From NCBI GenBank assembly GCA_016235885.1, contig JACRIH010000555.1, forward strand, positions 1 through 41,165: 41,165 nt of DNA, written 5' to 3'. The translations under genes and the position numbers were made by a program. This DNA is from Planctomycetales bacterium (GTDB taxonomy: Bacteria > Planctomycetota > Planctomycetia > Planctomycetales > Planctomycetaceae). Shown here piece by piece: positions 7,651 through 16,367 of this stretch. Under the pieces are notes generated by a model, which was not told the DNA's origin, did not search any database, and saw only the letters and a program-made list of their open reading frames with translations. How positions within the stretch are numbered: the stretch's first letter is position 1; every line of letters begins with the position of its first letter.

Positions 7651-9030
7651 TCAAAACAATTCGTCAATCGGGCGACCGTTGGGGATGAGCGGAGTCGGAC
7701 GCCCCGCGAAATCATTCCACTGCGCGTGGACCGGGACGCCGAGATATCGATACCAGGTGGCCAGCAGGTCGTTCGGAGAGAGCGGTCGAGTTTGCGGTTC
7801 TTCCCCTTTGAAGTTGGTGGCCCCCACCGCCTGACCCATCTGGAGTCCGCCGCCCGACACGAAGACCGACATCGAGCGGCCCCAATGTTCACGGCCGGGT
7901 TGCCCCTGATGGTTGCTCAGTCGCGGCGTGTGAGACATTTCTCCCATCACGACGAACAACACGTCTTTGTGCAGGGCCCGGTCGAACAGATCCTGCACCA
8001 GCGCGGAAACCACTTGATCGAGAACCGGTAGGCGAATCTTCATCTGCTCGAAAATGTTCCAGACGCTGGCGTGGTCGTCCCAACTGAACGCCTTCTGTCC
8101 CGGCACGCAGGGGAAGTCAATCGTCACCAACCGCACGCCCGCTTCGACCAATCGTCTCGCCAGCAAACATTGCTGTCCGACGGCGTGCCGACCGTAGCGG
8201 TCCCGAGTCTGCGGGTCTTCGCCAGTCAAATCGAACGCGTTGCGAGCCGCGTCGCTGGTCAACATCGAAACCGCCTTCTGATCGAACGTGTCCATCGACG
8301 ACATCAGCCCGCTGGCATCCACGTCACGTCGCAGCAGATCGAAACGCGACAGCAGGGACATCCGGCTGGAGAATCGTTCGCGGGTGACATCGTTCAGGCC
8401 CAGATTGGGAACCTGAAACTTGGCGTCATTCGGATCGGACGAGACCACGAACGGCTCCAGTCCACCGCCCAAATACGCGGAGCCGTTGTATCGCAGTCGC
8501 GGCAGCACCACGTGCGTCGGCACGCCGGTGCGTCGCTCACCCAACATCTTCGCGGCGACCGACCAAAGGTCCGGATGCTTGGGATGAAACGGCGGGGTTT
8601 CGACCACGTCTCCGGGGTAGCCGGTCAGCAACGTGTGCGTGCTGCTGACATGCCCCGGACTCTCATGGCTAACCGACCGAATGAGCGAGAACTTGTCAGC
8701 CAGCGGAGCCAGTCGCGGCAGGTGTTCAGAGATGTCGATCCCCGGCACGCTGGTCGGGATCGGGCGGAACTCGCCGCGATATTCGAGCGGGGCTTCCGGC
8801 TTGAGGTCAAACGTTTCCATGTGGCTGGGTCCACCCCAGAGCCACAGGACGATCATCGACTTGTTCGATTTTGGCGTCGGGTCCGTCGTGGCGCCTGACG
8901 ATTCAGCTCGCAACAGATTGGCGAGCGAGAAACCACCCAAACCTGCGGCACCGGTCCGCAGGAAAGCTCTCCGCTGGAGAGTTCCAGGACAACGCAACTG
9001 CGAGTCGGCGTCGTTCGATCGGTGTTTCAT
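7651..9030 (-). CDS. DUF1501 protein, Tat-exported (copy C)
   Basis: The 459-aa protein has the Tat signal LQRRAFLRTGAAGLGGFSLANLL and the family blocks MIVLWLWGGPSHMETFDLKPEAPLEYRGEF, DRYGRHAVGQQCLLARRLVEAGVRLVTIDFPCV, FSWDDHASVWN and VMGEMSHTPRLSNHQGQPGREHWGRSMSVFVSGGGLQ. One position differs from its siblings: GEMSHTPR replaces the usual GEFGRTPR, so a normally conserved motif has changed. The chosen ATG follows GGAG by seven bases; 24 in-frame codons upstream lack support. First gene of a probable two-gene DUF1501 transcript. Substrate unknown. Confidence 0.93.
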   Translation of the reverse strand: MKHRSNDADSQLRCPGTLQRRAFLRTGAAGLGGFSLANLLRAESSGATTDPTPKSNKSMIVLWLWGGPSHMETFDLKPEAPLEYRGEFRPIPTSVPGIDISEHLPRLAPLADKFSLIRSVSHESPGHVSSTHTLLTGYPGDVVETPPFHPKHPDLWSVAAKMLGERRTGVPTHVVLPRLRYNGSAYLGGGLEPFVVSSDPNDAKFQVPNLGLNDVTRERFSSRMSLLSRFDLLRRDVDASGLMSSMDTFDQKAVSMLTSDAARNAFDLTGEDPQTRDRYGRHAVGQQCLLARRLVEAGVRLVTIDFPCVPGQKAFSWDDHASVWNIFEQMKIRLPVLDQVVSALVQDLFDRALHKDVLFVVMGEMSHTPRLSNHQGQPGREHWGRSMSVFVSGGGLQMGQAVGATNFKGEEPQTRPLSPNDLLATWYRYLGVPVHAQWNDFAGRPTPLIPNGRPIDELF

Positions 9031-9156
9031 GGTGGCACTCCAAGTCACAACCGGCAAGGTCTGGGGAGTATAAGCGGGCGATCCATTGCTCTCAATCGGC
9101 AATTGACAATGAGATGATGCAGGTTGCCAGCGGGAATGCCAGGGGGTCGGGAATCA

Positions 9157-9215
9157 TTTTCAGGTCGGTCTCATCAGATTGCCCAACGTAAAGCGGCTTG
9201 AGGCCGACCTGAAAA
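9157..9215. repeat. Inverted repeat in DUF1501/aminotransferase divergent gap
   Basis: Arms 9157-9172 and 9200-9215 pair at 15 of 16 positions (TTTTCAGGTCGG with CCGACCTGAAAA). The ends give A/T tails on both sides of the stem, so it could act as a terminator-like structure in either direction, although it lies upstream of both divergent genes. It may instead be a dispersed palindrome. Confidence 0.55.
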
Positions 9216-9299
9216 AGACTCCCGCCCCCCTTACTCCAAGCGTGTGCAGACTTCGATTCATCTCCTATCATGCCGGCCACGAAAACTCGATCATCATGG

Positions 9300-9325
9300 G
9301 CCGAGTGCAAAGTCTTGCACTCGGC
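9300..9325. repeat. Perfect 11-bp hairpin upstream of aminotransferase
   Basis: GCCGAGTGCAA-AGTC-TTGCACTCGGC forms an 11-bp perfect stem with a 4-base loop, ending about 60 bases before the aminotransferase start codon. It has no T-run. Position allows a role in the leader, but similar hairpins occur as dispersed repeats elsewhere in the window. Confidence 0.5.
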
Positions 9326-9386
9326 GGCTGCGATAATCGCAAGATGGTTCAGGCACCGGAACGATTCACGAAACGGACGAGGCACC

Positions 9387-10700
9387 ATGTCGCGAGTGAC
9401 CGAGCAGTACGAATTCTCCCGCCAATTCCTGGCTGGCGGCGTGTCCGCATCGACGCGGCTGAACCGCGCGCTGGGACACCCCATGTTTTTCGATCGCGCG
9501 GCGGGGTGCCGGGTCTGGGATCTGGATGGCCGGGAGTACATCGATCTGTGCTGCAGCCACGGGGCCACGCTGCTGGGGCACGGTGACAGCCGCGTTCGCG
9601 AAGCGGTCGAACGGGTGCTGGCGCGGGGTGCCGCCTGTTCGTACGAGAATGAACTGCACGGGCAGTTCGCGGAATTGCTGTGTCAGACAATTCCCTGCTG
9701 CGAGCGCGTGCGGTTTACCGGGTCGGGCACGGAAGCGACCATGCACTGTCTGCGACTGGCCCGGGCGTACACGGGCCGGTCGAAAATCGTGAAGATCGAA
9801 GGACACTTCCACGGCTATCACGATCAAGTCATGTTCTCGATCGGCACGCCCGCCGATCAGTTGGCCGACGAAACTTCACCCGCGCGATTTCCCGGCTCCG
9901 CAGGGATTGCCCCCGGACTGGCGGAGAACCTCGTGATGGTTCCGTACAACCGAGTGGACGTGTTGGAGCGTGTCTTTCAAGAACACGGTCACGAACTGGC
10001 GGCTTTGATTTGCGAACCGGTGTATTACAACGCCGGCTGTGTGTTGCCGACGCCTGAATTCCTGTCGGCCATGCGGCGGTTGACTCGGGAACACGGCGCG
10101 CTGTTGATTTTCGATGAAGTGCTGAGTGCGTTTCGCATGGCTCCCGGAGGTGCGCAGGATTATCTCGGAGTGACTCCCGATCTCTGCACGATCGGCAAAG
10201 CCGTGGGAGGTGGATATCCCTTGAGTGTTTTCGGCGGTCGCCACGAGATCATGCGGCACCTGATGCCCGAGGGAAACTGCCAGCACAGCGGCACGTACAA
10301 CGGTCATCCAGTTTCGGTGGCCGCGGGTTTGGCGGCTGTCACCGCGTATCGGCAACCGGGTTTCTACGAGCACATCCGCTCGCTGGGCGAGCAACTCTTC
10401 GCCGGCTTGACCGAGATCCTGGCTCGACACCAGATCCCCGGTCGAGTGCAGGGATTGGGAGCCAGGTTCGGATTGTACTTCGGCCTGACGGAAGAAGTCC
10501 GCAACTATCGCGACGCCGTGAAACATCAGCGGCAGCAGATGCTGCAGTTTGTCGCCGCCGCGATTCAACACGGAGTCTATTTCCACGACTACGGCGGCGC
10601 AGCCTGTCATCACGGATTCTGTGCCGCGATGACGGCTGCCGACGTGGGCGAAGTGTTGAACCGTCTTGACGAGGCCCTGCGGACCTGCCGTCCGGCGTGA
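9387..10700 (+). CDS. Class III aminotransferase, glutamate-1-semialdehyde aminomutase-like
   Basis: The 437-aa PLP enzyme has the HemL-like fold order: FLAGGVSASTR, FFDRAAGCRVWDLDGREYIDL, the phosphate-binding SGTEATMHCLRLARAYTGR (HemL-typical), the HFHGYHD motif, FDEVLSAFR (PLP-ring Asp) and TIGKAVGGGYPLSVFGG with the Schiff-base lysine at residue 271. Length fits the family. It is probably not the haem-pathway enzyme itself: the N-terminal and gating segments differ from true HemL, and no tetrapyrrole genes are nearby. Many such paralogues act on sugars or secondary metabolites. Start is the ATG following CGAGG; the 39 codons upstream cross the hairpin. Convergent with the FKBP gene. Confidence 0.9.
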   Translation: MSRVTEQYEFSRQFLAGGVSASTRLNRALGHPMFFDRAAGCRVWDLDGREYIDLCCSHGATLLGHGDSRVREAVERVLARGAACSYENELHGQFAELLCQTIPCCERVRFTGSGTEATMHCLRLARAYTGRSKIVKIEGHFHGYHDQVMFSIGTPADQLADETSPARFPGSAGIAPGLAENLVMVPYNRVDVLERVFQEHGHELAALICEPVYYNAGCVLPTPEFLSAMRRLTREHGALLIFDEVLSAFRMAPGGAQDYLGVTPDLCTIGKAVGGGYPLSVFGGRHEIMRHLMPEGNCQHSGTYNGHPVSVAAGLAAVTAYRQPGFYEHIRSLGEQLFAGLTEILARHQIPGRVQGLGARFGLYFGLTEEVRNYRDAVKHQRQQMLQFVAAAIQHGVYFHDYGGAACHHGFCAAMTAADVGEVLNRLDEALRTCRPA

Positions 10701-10738
10701 GCCAATTGGCTCGCCGCACAATTCTTCCTGCGGGCGAC

Positions 10739-11221
10739 TTATTTCACTTCGAGCAGTTCGACCAGAAAGTGCAGGGTGGCCTTGGGCGGAATGTCCGGCG
10801 GTGCTCCACGGTCGCCGTACCCGAGGCCGGACGGGATTTGCAGTTCGATCATGCCTCCCTTGCCGACCAATTGCATCCCTTCCGTCCAGCCCGGAATGAC
10901 GCGATTGAGGGGGAAGGAAATGGCTTCGTTGCGCTTGTACGAACTGTCGAAGACCTTCCCGTTGTCCAGCCAGCCGTGGTAGTTCACTTTCACCGTGTTG
11001 GACGCCTTGGGCATGGCTCCGTCCCCTTTGCGGAGGACGCGATATTGCAGCCCGGACTTCGTTTCGGTGAATTTCTTTGGGGCATCCTTGTCGAGTTTTC
11101 CGGCTCCCTTGGGAAGCTCGGGGAAGGCGACGTCTTTGGCTTCATCCGCACTCATCGTGACCTCCGTTAGAAAAAGAACCAACCCGCACACCGCCACTGC
11201 GCCGCACATTCGCATTCCCAT
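10739..11221 (-). CDS. FKBP-type peptidyl-prolyl cis-trans isomerase, exported
   Basis: The 160-aa protein has an N-terminal hydrophobic signal (MGMRMCGAVAVCGLVLFLTEVTMSA), a short linker and one FKBP domain (about residues 50-160): TETKSGLQYRVLRKGDGAMPKASNTVKVNYHGWLDNGKVFDSSY, then VIPGWTEGMQLVGKGGMIELQIPSGLGYGDRGAPPDIPPKATLHFLVELLEV. These are the active-site and hydrophobic-pocket motifs of FkpA/Mip-type enzymes, although the dimerisation helix of FkpA is absent. It should catalyse proline isomerisation outside the cytoplasm. GGAG seven bases before the ATG sets the start. Stop-to-stop gap to the aminotransferase is 38 bases. Confidence 0.93.
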   Translation of the reverse strand: MGMRMCGAVAVCGLVLFLTEVTMSADEAKDVAFPELPKGAGKLDKDAPKKFTETKSGLQYRVLRKGDGAMPKASNTVKVNYHGWLDNGKVFDSSYKRNEAISFPLNRVIPGWTEGMQLVGKGGMIELQIPSGLGYGDRGAPPDIPPKATLHFLVELLEVK

Positions 11222-11388
11222 GAGACGACTCCGTCGAAAAGGGTGATTTCCATGTTCACGTTCAGCCAGCCGGCAATCTGTCGCCTCGCCGTGAGGCGGG
11301 ATTGTCATTTCGCGAGCCAGAGTAGCGAACACGTCGGCGCGACGCAAACATGGTTGACGAGTATCCCCGCGCTGTCGATGATCGTCCC

Positions 11389-12651
11389 ATGCACGCGAAC
11401 CGATGGAGAACTTTGTTCGGCCTTTCCCTGCTGGCGACCGCCGTTTCGACCAGTCTGCCGACGCAGACGGTCGTTGGGCAAACGCGTGCAGGAGCGGACG
11501 ACGACACCGTCAAGAAATCACCGGACAATGCCGCGGACGACCCGTTGGTTTCCTGGCGAACCGGAGTCCGTGTCCGATCCGTTTCGACGATTCCCGGCCG
11601 GCACACGATCCACAGTTACTACGTCTGCAATCCGGAAAGTCCCGATGGCCGGCGAGTCCTGTTTTATGCCTCGACGCGAGCCAACGGCTACATCGGCGAT
11701 CTCTGCATTCTCGATCGCGTTTCGGGACGGGAGACGGTCCTCGTGCGAGACGTGTCTGTCGAGGATGCCCATCGCGCGGCGTGTCAGCAGTGGATATCGG
11801 GGGGCCGCCGGGTCGCGTATCACGAGGTTCGCGACGGCCGGTGGCGGGTGGTCGTTGTCGACGCGGAGACGGGAATGCCCACGGTCACCGTCACTGACCG
11901 GCAACTGGCGTTTGGCCAACCCAATGGCGACCTGCTGCCGATTTACGGCTGTCATTGGAATCCGGGCGAGCATCGCGATCTGGAACTGCTCAATGCGGCA
12001 ACCGGCGATGTCCGCACCGTCGTGACCGCCGAAGCAGTCCAGAAGAAATACGGGATGTGGCTGCAAAAGGAATTTGGGGGCAAGCCGATCTCGATCTTCT
12101 TCCCCGTGCTCAGTCCCGACGGGAGTCGCGTCTTCTTCAAAATTGCGGCGGGAAGCGGCGGCCAAGATTTCATGTCAAAAAATGCCAGCCACCGGCAGGG
12201 ACTGGTCAGCTACGATCTGGAACGCGACCGCTTCCTGTTTCTCCGCGAAAAGTGGGGCCACCCGGCGTGGCACCCCGATTCGTCACGGATCATCGAGATG
12301 GGCAATCTTCTGCTCGACGCCATCGACGGTTCCGTGACCCGCATTCCCAACCTCCCGAATCTCAGAGGCTCGCATCCCTCCGTCAGCCCCGACGGTCGGT
12401 TGATGGTGACCGACGGGCTGACTGATTCGCCCGGCGTTGGCGGAAAGCCCGGCGAGTGGAGCGTGATGGTTGGTGATTTACGCGGCAACCGTCACGAGTT
12501 GCTACACCGGTTCGACAACACTCGCGGTGCAAAGTCCTGGCGACGATCTGATCCGCACCCTGCCTTCAGTTCCGACAGCCGGAGAATTTACTTCAATGTC
12601 AGTGACGGCGACTTCACACAACTGTTCGTGGCTGAGATGCAGTCGGAGTGA
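11389..12651 (+). CDS. Secreted TolB/WD40-like beta-propeller protein
   Basis: The 420-aa protein has a signal peptide (RWRTLFGLSLLATAVSTSLPTQTVVG) followed by repeated propeller blades: SPDGRRVLFYAS...DLCILDRVSGRETVLV, SGGRRVAYHEVRDGRWRVVVVDAETG, LSPDGSRVFFKIA, SVSPDGRLMVTDG and FSSDSRRIYFNVSDGDFTQLFVAEM. The S-P-D-G-(R)-x-(hydrophobic) pattern is typical of TolB-like and oligogalacturonate lyase-like propellers. Several histidines (HSYY, GCHW, HPAWHP, DPHPAF) line up with blade starts as in the latter, but no catalytic set can be proven by eye. Start chosen at the ATG preceding the signal peptide rather than one 13 codons upstream. Confidence 0.78.
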   Translation: MHANRWRTLFGLSLLATAVSTSLPTQTVVGQTRAGADDDTVKKSPDNAADDPLVSWRTGVRVRSVSTIPGRHTIHSYYVCNPESPDGRRVLFYASTRANGYIGDLCILDRVSGRETVLVRDVSVEDAHRAACQQWISGGRRVAYHEVRDGRWRVVVVDAETGMPTVTVTDRQLAFGQPNGDLLPIYGCHWNPGEHRDLELLNAATGDVRTVVTAEAVQKKYGMWLQKEFGGKPISIFFPVLSPDGSRVFFKIAAGSGGQDFMSKNASHRQGLVSYDLERDRFLFLREKWGHPAWHPDSSRIIEMGNLLLDAIDGSVTRIPNLPNLRGSHPSVSPDGRLMVTDGLTDSPGVGGKPGEWSVMVGDLRGNRHELLHRFDNTRGAKSWRRSDPHPAFSSDSRRIYFNVSDGDFTQLFVAEMQSE

Positions 12652-12729
12652 TTCAGTGGTTGAGAAAATTTCACAGGGAGCGAGGGAGTTAGCTCTCTGT
12701 TAGTTTATTTGTGCAACGGAGGCTGTCAA

Positions 12730-13026
12730 ATGGGGAGCGTCAATCGCAAAGCGATCAGCGACGAGGTAACGCACGCCATGCACGTCATCCGAGAGGCGTA
12801 CCCGGAGTTCGAGCCGGTCTTCGGCGGGCATAGTGCTTATGGTGGGCACCGAGCACCGAGGGATCACACGATCTCTTTCCGGCTACGGGACCAGTGGGGG
12901 CAGTATCACTCGAACGCTGTATGGATTCTTCCGCAATACATGGCCTCGCTGACGATTGCCGATGTGCGTGCGATGGTTTCGCATGCCAACGGCAGCCGGC
13001 AAAAGAAGGGCAAGAAACGGCGTTGA
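12730..13026 (+). CDS. Small hypothetical protein (98 aa)
   Basis: The protein is MGSVNRKAISDEVTHAMHVIREAYPEFEPVFGGHSAYGG..., with a central strand-rich part (HTISFRLRDQWGQYHSNAVWILPQY) and a basic tail (SRQKKGKKRR). A clear CGGAGG site seven bases before the ATG supports translation from here rather than from an ATG seven codons upstream. I do not recognise a characterised family. It is soluble, with a basic C-terminus that could contact nucleic acid; this is inference only. It is 100 bases upstream of the symporter gene on the same strand. Confidence 0.55.
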   Translation: MGSVNRKAISDEVTHAMHVIREAYPEFEPVFGGHSAYGGHRAPRDHTISFRLRDQWGQYHSNAVWILPQYMASLTIADVRAMVSHANGSRQKKGKKRR

Positions 13027-13126
13027 GCGTGTAGCGGAGTGATCGCACGTTTCTCAGGCGAACAATCTGCGGTCTGACGCCCCCGCTCGCCAGCACATTT
13101 CTTTCATCACAAGTCACGGTGAACTC

Positions 13127-14632
13127 ATGTCGCACTTCTCTCCCTGGATTGATGGTTCGATCGTCGGGTTATATCTGCTGATCACGATGGCCGCCGGGAT
13201 CTACGTGAGAAAGTACGTCGGCAAGGTTGAGGACTTCCTGGTGGCCGGGCGCGAGATGGATGTGTTTCTCGGCATTGCCTCGCTGGCGGCGACGGAGTTT
13301 GGCATCGTCACCTGCATGTACACGGCCGAGGCGGGCTACAAGTACGGATTCGCGGGAGCGACGCCCGGGCTTTGTCAGGCACTGGCGATGCTGGTCATCG
13401 GGCTGACGGGCTTCTGCATCAAGCCGCTGCGCGATTCGGGAGTGCTCACCATCCCCGAACTTTTCGAGAGGCGTTTCGGACCGCGTGTGCGCTGGGCGGC
13501 GGGGCTGGTCATTGTTCTCGGCGGGCTGCTCAACATGGGGGTGTTTCTCAGGATCGGCGGCGAGTTTTTGGTGCTCGTGTGCGGAATCGGCGGTGATACG
13601 TTTCCGCTCGAATGGATGATGACCATCCTGCTGGTCATGGTTGCCGTGTACACGATCCTCGGCGGGATGCTGAGCGTGCTGGTGACGGACTTCTTGCAGT
13701 TCGTCGTGATGAGTGTCGGACTGATTGCGGTGACATTGCTGATTCTGGTGAACGTCGGCTGGGACAAGCTCGCGGCCACTGTCGCGGAGAAACACGGACC
13801 GGGCGGGTTCAATCCGTTCGTGCATCCCGAACTCGGCTGGTCGTACGTCGTGTTTCAGATGCTCGTCACAACCGCCGCGACATTGACCTGGCAGACAAGC
13901 ATCGCACGTGTGCTGGCGTCCAAGGACACCGCGACTGGTCAGAAGGTTTACTCGCGGACCAGCTTCTTCTTTGTCTGCCGGTTTCTGATCCCCGGTTTGT
14001 GGGGCATCGCCGCGCTGGCCTTTTTCGCCGGACATGAACCGGCCAACGCACTGCATGCAATGCCACAATACCTGGCCCAGTTCGTGCCGGTCGGCCTGAT
14101 GGGGCTGTTGATCGCCGCGATGTTGGCGGCGGACATGTCGACCGATTCGTCGTACATGCTCACGTGGGCCAGCGTGATCTACAACGATCTGCTGGCACCG
14201 TGGCATCGCGGTCGGTGGTCGGACAAGACCGGTCTGCGCGGCATTCGGTTGATCGTGGCGGCGATCGGCGTGTTCCTGCTGCTGTATGGTTTGTGGTATC
14301 CGATGCAGGGCAACGTCTGGGATTACCTCGCCGTGACCGGCACGATTTATCTCGCGAGCATCTCGACCCTGCTGATCGCGTGCTGCTACTGGCGCGCTGC
14401 GAACGACTGGGGGGCGATCGCCGCCATCATCACCGGAGCGGTCATCCCCACGAGCTTTTTGGTCATGCAACAACTCGCCGTGACGCAGCCGTTCACAAAG
14501 TCCATCGGCCCGTATTACTCCGGCATCGCCGCGTATGTTGCCGCCGTGATCGCGATGATCTCTGGCTCACTGCTGAAAAACGCGCTGCGTCCGTCCGAGC
14601 CGAGCCTTCCGTTGTCCGAGGTATCCGCATGA
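13127..14632 (+). CDS. Sodium:solute symporter (SSS family)
   Basis: The 501-aa membrane protein has about 13 predicted helices. It has SSS features: a short N-terminus and first helix (IDGSIVGLYLLITMAAGIYVRKYV), then FLVAGREMDVFLGIASLAATEFG in the Na+-site region, GFCIKPLRDSGVLTIPELFERRFG, and ADMSTDSSYMLTWASVIYNDLL, which resembles the family's conserved A-A-x-M-S-T-x-S helix. It would use the Na+ gradient to import a small organic solute; the substrate cannot be told. Its stop overlaps the next start (ATGA), and it leads a three-gene operon with an M81 metallopeptidase, so the solute may be a peptide or peptide-like compound or its product. Confidence 0.92.
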   Translation: MSHFSPWIDGSIVGLYLLITMAAGIYVRKYVGKVEDFLVAGREMDVFLGIASLAATEFGIVTCMYTAEAGYKYGFAGATPGLCQALAMLVIGLTGFCIKPLRDSGVLTIPELFERRFGPRVRWAAGLVIVLGGLLNMGVFLRIGGEFLVLVCGIGGDTFPLEWMMTILLVMVAVYTILGGMLSVLVTDFLQFVVMSVGLIAVTLLILVNVGWDKLAATVAEKHGPGGFNPFVHPELGWSYVVFQMLVTTAATLTWQTSIARVLASKDTATGQKVYSRTSFFFVCRFLIPGLWGIAALAFFAGHEPANALHAMPQYLAQFVPVGLMGLLIAAMLAADMSTDSSYMLTWASVIYNDLLAPWHRGRWSDKTGLRGIRLIVAAIGVFLLLYGLWYPMQGNVWDYLAVTGTIYLASISTLLIACCYWRAANDWGAIAAIITGAVIPTSFLVMQQLAVTQPFTKSIGPYYSGIAAYVAAVIAMISGSLLKNALRPSEPSLPLSEVSA

Positions 14633-14805
14633 GTCTTTCCGAACGCGTGTGGTGGTTGTTAACTTTTGGTTCCGTCGGCTGGTATCTGACCGTGACGATC
14701 TACGTCTCTGTGCGCGGGGCGTTCGACATCCGGCACATGTTAAGACGGCTGGACGAACAGCACTCCAACACAATGGTTGAGAAACCGCAGGAGCCGAACG
14801 CATGA
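14629..14805 (+). CDS. 58-aa single-span membrane protein coupled to the symporter
   Basis: The product is MSLSERVWWLLTFGSVGWYLTVTIYVSVRGAFDIRHMLRRLDEQ..., with one hydrophobic helix (about residues 8-29) and a charged C-terminal half. Both ends overlap neighbours by ATGA (symporter stop/this start; this stop/peptidase start), giving strong evidence of translational coupling. Small single-span partners occur beside some SSS transporters (for example YhdT with PanF), so a role as a symporter accessory subunit is plausible but not proven. Confidence 0.8.
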   Translation: MSLSERVWWLLTFGSVGWYLTVTIYVSVRGAFDIRHMLRRLDEQHSNTMVEKPQEPNA

Positions 14806-16304
14806 GCACGCCGAAGCGACGAATCCTGCTGGCTGAGTGCATCCACGAAGTGTGTTCGTTCAATCCCGTGCCCTCGCGTTACGACGACTTCTTCGTCAAT
14901 CGCGGCGAGCAATTGCTCGCCTTTCATCGCGGGATCGGCAGCGAGGTGTCCGGAGCGCTGAGCGAGTTCACCCCGCGATCCGACATCGAAGTCGTTCCAA
15001 CATTCGGTGCTCGCGGGATCGCCTCGGGAGGAACGATTCCGGCTGCCGATTTCGATCGGCTGGCAGGCGAATTCCTCGACAGTCTGCGAACCGCCGGGCC
15101 GGTCGATGCCGCGTATTTCGCACTCCACGGTGCAATGGCCGCCGAACAGGAAGACGATCCCGAGGGATTTCTGTTGGCCGAGGCTCGCAAGATTCTGGGG
15201 CCGGACATTCCAATCGTCGCCTCGTTCGATCTGCACGGTGTGCTCACCGATCGCATGCTGGAGCACACGAACGCGATCGTGCTCTATCACACCTATCCGC
15301 ACGTCGATTTTTTCGAGACCGGCCAGCACGCCTCCCGGTTGTTGCTCCGTCTGCTCGCGCGGGAGATCAAGCCGGTGACGGCCATCGTCGAGATTCCCGC
15401 GCTCGTGCGCGGTGACGAATTGATCACACGTACCGGCGTGTACGGCCGGCTGATTACCGAAGCCCAGACCATCGAGCACGGCCCGGGCGGCCTCTCGGCC
15501 GGCCTGTTCATCGGCAACCCGTTCACCGATGTTCCCAATCTGCGATGCTACAGCGTCGTGACCACCGATAACGATCCCGACCGCGCGAGTCGCGAAGCGC
15601 TCCGCCTTGCCAACGAATTCTGGCAACTTCGCGAACAGATGCAGGCCCGCCTGACGCCACTGGACGAGAGCGTCCACTTGGCGGCCGAGACCCAGGGAAC
15701 GGTGATCCTCGTGGACGCCGCCGACGCGACCAGTTCCGGTGCATCGGGGGACAGCAACGCGATCCTGCGGCAACTGGTGTTGACCGGTTATCGCGGTCGG
15801 GCGCTCCTGCCGATCGTCGATCTGCACGCGGTGGAAGCGGCGTTCGCGCAGGGTGTGGGTGGGACCGTGCAGACGCAGATCGGCGGGGCGTTGGATCGGC
15901 GTCGCTTCACGCCGCTGACAATCATTGCCCAAGTGAAAATGCTGTCCGACGGCCGGTTTCGCAGCGAGTCATTTCATCAGGAATGGTTTTCCGGTCGGAC
16001 GGCGGTCCTGCAAACCGGTTCGATCACGCTGGTGGTGACCAGCCGTCCGGTGCATTTGTTCGACCGCTCGTTGTTCTTCGCTCACGGCCAGGACCCGCGT
16101 CATTTCGACTTGGTCGTGGTGAAATCTCCGCACTGCCAATCACACATGTTCGCCGATTGGTGTACCCGCCTGATCAACGTGGACGCACCCGGTTCCACCA
16201 GCGCCAACCTGCCCACCCTCGGTCACACCCGTTGCCGCCGGCCGATTTTCCCTTTGGACCGTGACGTGACCTTCCAACCCCGAGTACGGTTGTTCTCGCG
16301 CTGA
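14802..16304 (+). CDS. M81-family metallopeptidase (MlrC/microcystinase C-like)
   Basis: The 500-aa protein opens RRILLAECIHEVCSFNPVPSRYDDF, the DUF1485/M81 start, and has GGTIPAADFDRLAGEFL, YFALHGAM, and the metal-site region VASFDLHGVLTDRML...VLYHTYPHVDFFETG. Asp143, His145 and His167 match the D-x-H...H zinc ligands known in MlrC, with the same 22-residue spacing. The C-terminal part has the DAADATSSGASGDSNAIL block and ends in a MlrC_C-like domain. MlrC hydrolyses linear microcystin peptides; most relatives have unknown small substrates. AGGAG precedes the start. Last gene of the symporter operon, so uptake followed by hydrolysis is the natural reading. Confidence 0.9.
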   Translation: MSTPKRRILLAECIHEVCSFNPVPSRYDDFFVNRGEQLLAFHRGIGSEVSGALSEFTPRSDIEVVPTFGARGIASGGTIPAADFDRLAGEFLDSLRTAGPVDAAYFALHGAMAAEQEDDPEGFLLAEARKILGPDIPIVASFDLHGVLTDRMLEHTNAIVLYHTYPHVDFFETGQHASRLLLRLLAREIKPVTAIVEIPALVRGDELITRTGVYGRLITEAQTIEHGPGGLSAGLFIGNPFTDVPNLRCYSVVTTDNDPDRASREALRLANEFWQLREQMQARLTPLDESVHLAAETQGTVILVDAADATSSGASGDSNAILRQLVLTGYRGRALLPIVDLHAVEAAFAQGVGGTVQTQIGGALDRRRFTPLTIIAQVKMLSDGRFRSESFHQEWFSGRTAVLQTGSITLVVTSRPVHLFDRSLFFAHGQDPRHFDLVVVKSPHCQSHMFADWCTRLINVDAPGSTSANLPTLGHTRCRRPIFPLDRDVTFQPRVRLFSR

Positions 16305-16367
16305 ACCACGACCAGCAGCACGATGCCCTTTCGCAGTGATGGCGGGATGTGACCGACGCCGCCGAAG

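Noticed and set aside
9387-10700. Naming the aminotransferase hemL
   Set aside because: The PLP-site motifs match, but the N-terminal and gating segments differ from true glutamate-1-semialdehyde aminomutase, so only a family-level call is made.
13169-14473. A 434-codon antisense frame over the symporter
   Set aside because: Composition (Asp, His, Gln, Arg) mirrors the hydrophobic codons of the real transporter; no family features.
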